A stretch of DNA of 64,000 bases from Bacteroidaceae bacterium (lineage in GTDB: Bacteria; Bacteroidota; Bacteroidia; Bacteroidales; Bacteroidaceae): contig JAFZZI010000008.1 in assembly GCA_017615835.1 (NCBI GenBank), positions 1 through 64,000 on the forward strand, given 5' to 3'. Below, piece after piece: positions 63,183 through 64,000 of this stretch (the first letter of the stretch is position 1; each line of letters opens with the position of its first letter). Below the pieces are notes generated by a model, which worked only from the letters and a program-made list of their open reading frames with translations, searched no databases and was not told the origin of the DNA. The position numbers and the translations under genes are program-made.

Positions 63183-64000
63183 TCACCAGTCGCGCTTGGC
63201 GCACAACTCAACAATCCTAACGACAGTCATCATAGCCTTCTCCATGCTCTGAACGGGTACCCACTCGTAACGTCCGTGAAAATTCATTCCGCCGGCAAAC
63301 AGGTTTGGACAAGGAAGTCCCTTGAACGAAAGTTGGGCCCCGTCGGTTCCTCCGCGTATCGGCACCTTTACCGGTTCGACTCCGGCAAGCCTCATGGCAT
63401 CACAGGCGATGTCGACAACATATGGAACCTTGTCAATCTGTTCCTTCATGTTATAGTACTGGTCAGAAACGGAGGCCGTAACAGTTCCTTCACCGTATTT
63501 TGCGTTTAACCTGTCTGCAACAGACACGGCAAAGGCCTTGCGCTGCTCAAATCTGGCACGATCGTGGTCACGAATGATAAAGGTAGCTGTTGCATGGTCA
63601 ACTTCACCCGACAGTCCGACAATATGATAGAAGCCTTCATAGCCTTCTGTAGTACCCGGAGTCTCGTCCGTCGGAAACATACCTATCAGTTCTGCCGCAA
63701 GCAGCGAGGCATTGACCATCTTACCCTTGGCATACCCTGGATGAACCTCAAGACCTTGAATCTTAAACACTGCCTTGGCTGCGTTGAAGTTCTCGTACTC
63801 CATCTCTCCTACTTCGCCACCGTCAACAGTATATCCAAATTCACATCCGAACCTTTCCACGTCAAAGTGGGCAGCACCCATTCCGATCTCCTCGTCGGGA
63901 TTGAATCCCACACGGACTTTGCCGTGTATTATCTCCGGGTGGGCCTGAAGGTACTCAACCGCAGTAATAATCTCGGCAATGCCGGCCTTGTCGTCAGCAC
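63183..64000 (-). CDS. pepT: Peptidase T (partial, N terminus outside window)
   Basis: The C-terminal 271 residues of an aminotripeptidase. The frame is open to the window edge; the first visible residues are ADDKAGIAE, matching the metal-site ADDKAG of peptidase T, followed by GFNPDEEIG with catalytic glutamates. Further on are [13 protein letters not shown] and [24 protein letters not shown]. It is a zinc enzyme that removes N-terminal residues from tripeptides. The start codon is beyond the right edge, so an internal methionine at 63911 is not the start. Confidence 0.93.
   Translation of the reverse strand, partial: ADDKAGIAEIITAVEYLQAHPEIIHGKVRVGFNPDEEIGMGAAHFDVERFGCEFGYTVDGGEVGEMEYENFNAAKAVFKIQGLEVHPGYAKGKMVNASLLAAELIGMFPTDETPGTTEGYEGFYHIVGLSGEVDHATATFIIRDHDRARFEQRKAFAVSVADRLNAKYGEGTVTASVSDQYYNMKEQIDKVPYVVDIACDAMRLAGVEPVKVPIRGGTDGAQLSFKGLPCPNLFAGGMNFHGRYEWVPVQSMEKAMMTVVRIVELCAKRDW

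Noticed and set aside
63183-63911. Complete gene starting at the methionine at 63911
   Set aside because: The frame stays open to the window edge with peptidase T sequence (ADDKAG) upstream, so the gene is cut by the window.

Overview
This window is a stretch of chromosome from a member of the Bacteroidales (Bacteroidota). Three lines of evidence support this. Promoters repeatedly show the Bacteroidota pattern TTTG-N19-21-TAnnTTTG. Many genes belong to families largely confined to this phylum (DUF4827, DUF4924, DUF4954, DUF5606, DUF3276, BACON domains, an EF-G paralog with a degenerate GTPase site). Gene order also matches what I know of Bacteroides/Prevotella relatives (nusB-yajC-ybbR-coaE, rplY-pth-hslR, rpe-comEC-nrnA-DUF4827-glmM). 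I cannot name the genus. No mobile element, phage, CRISPR array or tRNA gene is visible.

Layout. 1-300: the 5' end of a 16S rRNA gene leaving the window, with its leader and a near-ideal promoter. 446-5170: an RprXY-type two-component system and an EF-G paralog. 5184-6311: hemW. 6308-18873: a long minus-strand housekeeping block (glmM, DUF4827 lipoprotein, nrnA, comEC, rpe, a small ORF, an ECF sigma factor, fmt, a ClC channel, tsaC, prfC, DUF4924, LysE). 19013-21789: ssb, then HU, a 29-residue bS22/mS38-like ribosomal protein and RNase G/E. 21834-25114: a BACON-transglutaminase lipoprotein and a LysM glucosaminidase, separated by a repeat-rich gap of about 785 bp. 25191-28948: cdd, grpE-dnaJ behind a sigma-54-type promoter, and folC. 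29062-38353: a sugar operon (galM-galK-galM-SGLT-araD-araA-FGGY kinase) that combines galactose entry with the L-arabinose pathway.

38430-47366: a glycan region, with a minus-strand block (GT-C enzyme, FdtA-like cupin, GT2, histidine phosphatase, ROK kinase), a plus pair (capsule-type transferase, GT14) and a minus pair (second capsule-type transferase, GT2). 47431-51929: an outer-membrane-type orphan, DUF1846 and a TonB-dependent receptor with a 9-bp tandem repeat inside its promoter. 52111-53639: a two-gene acetyltransferase operon (GNAT-zinc ribbon and CatA-like). 53880-57138: an uncharacterised DUF4954-SIS operon. 57309-64000: core housekeeping genes (DUF5606, coaE, ybbR, yajC, nusB, DUF3276, rplY, pth, hslR, partial pepT).

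The observations I rate highest are the sigma-54-like promoter of the chaperone operon, the EF-G paralog lacking the catalytic residues, the five-copy AGATATGGGTAT cluster beside alternating CG tracts, the tandem repeat inside the TonB receptor promoter, and the palindrome centred between two divergent promoters at 47373-47409.
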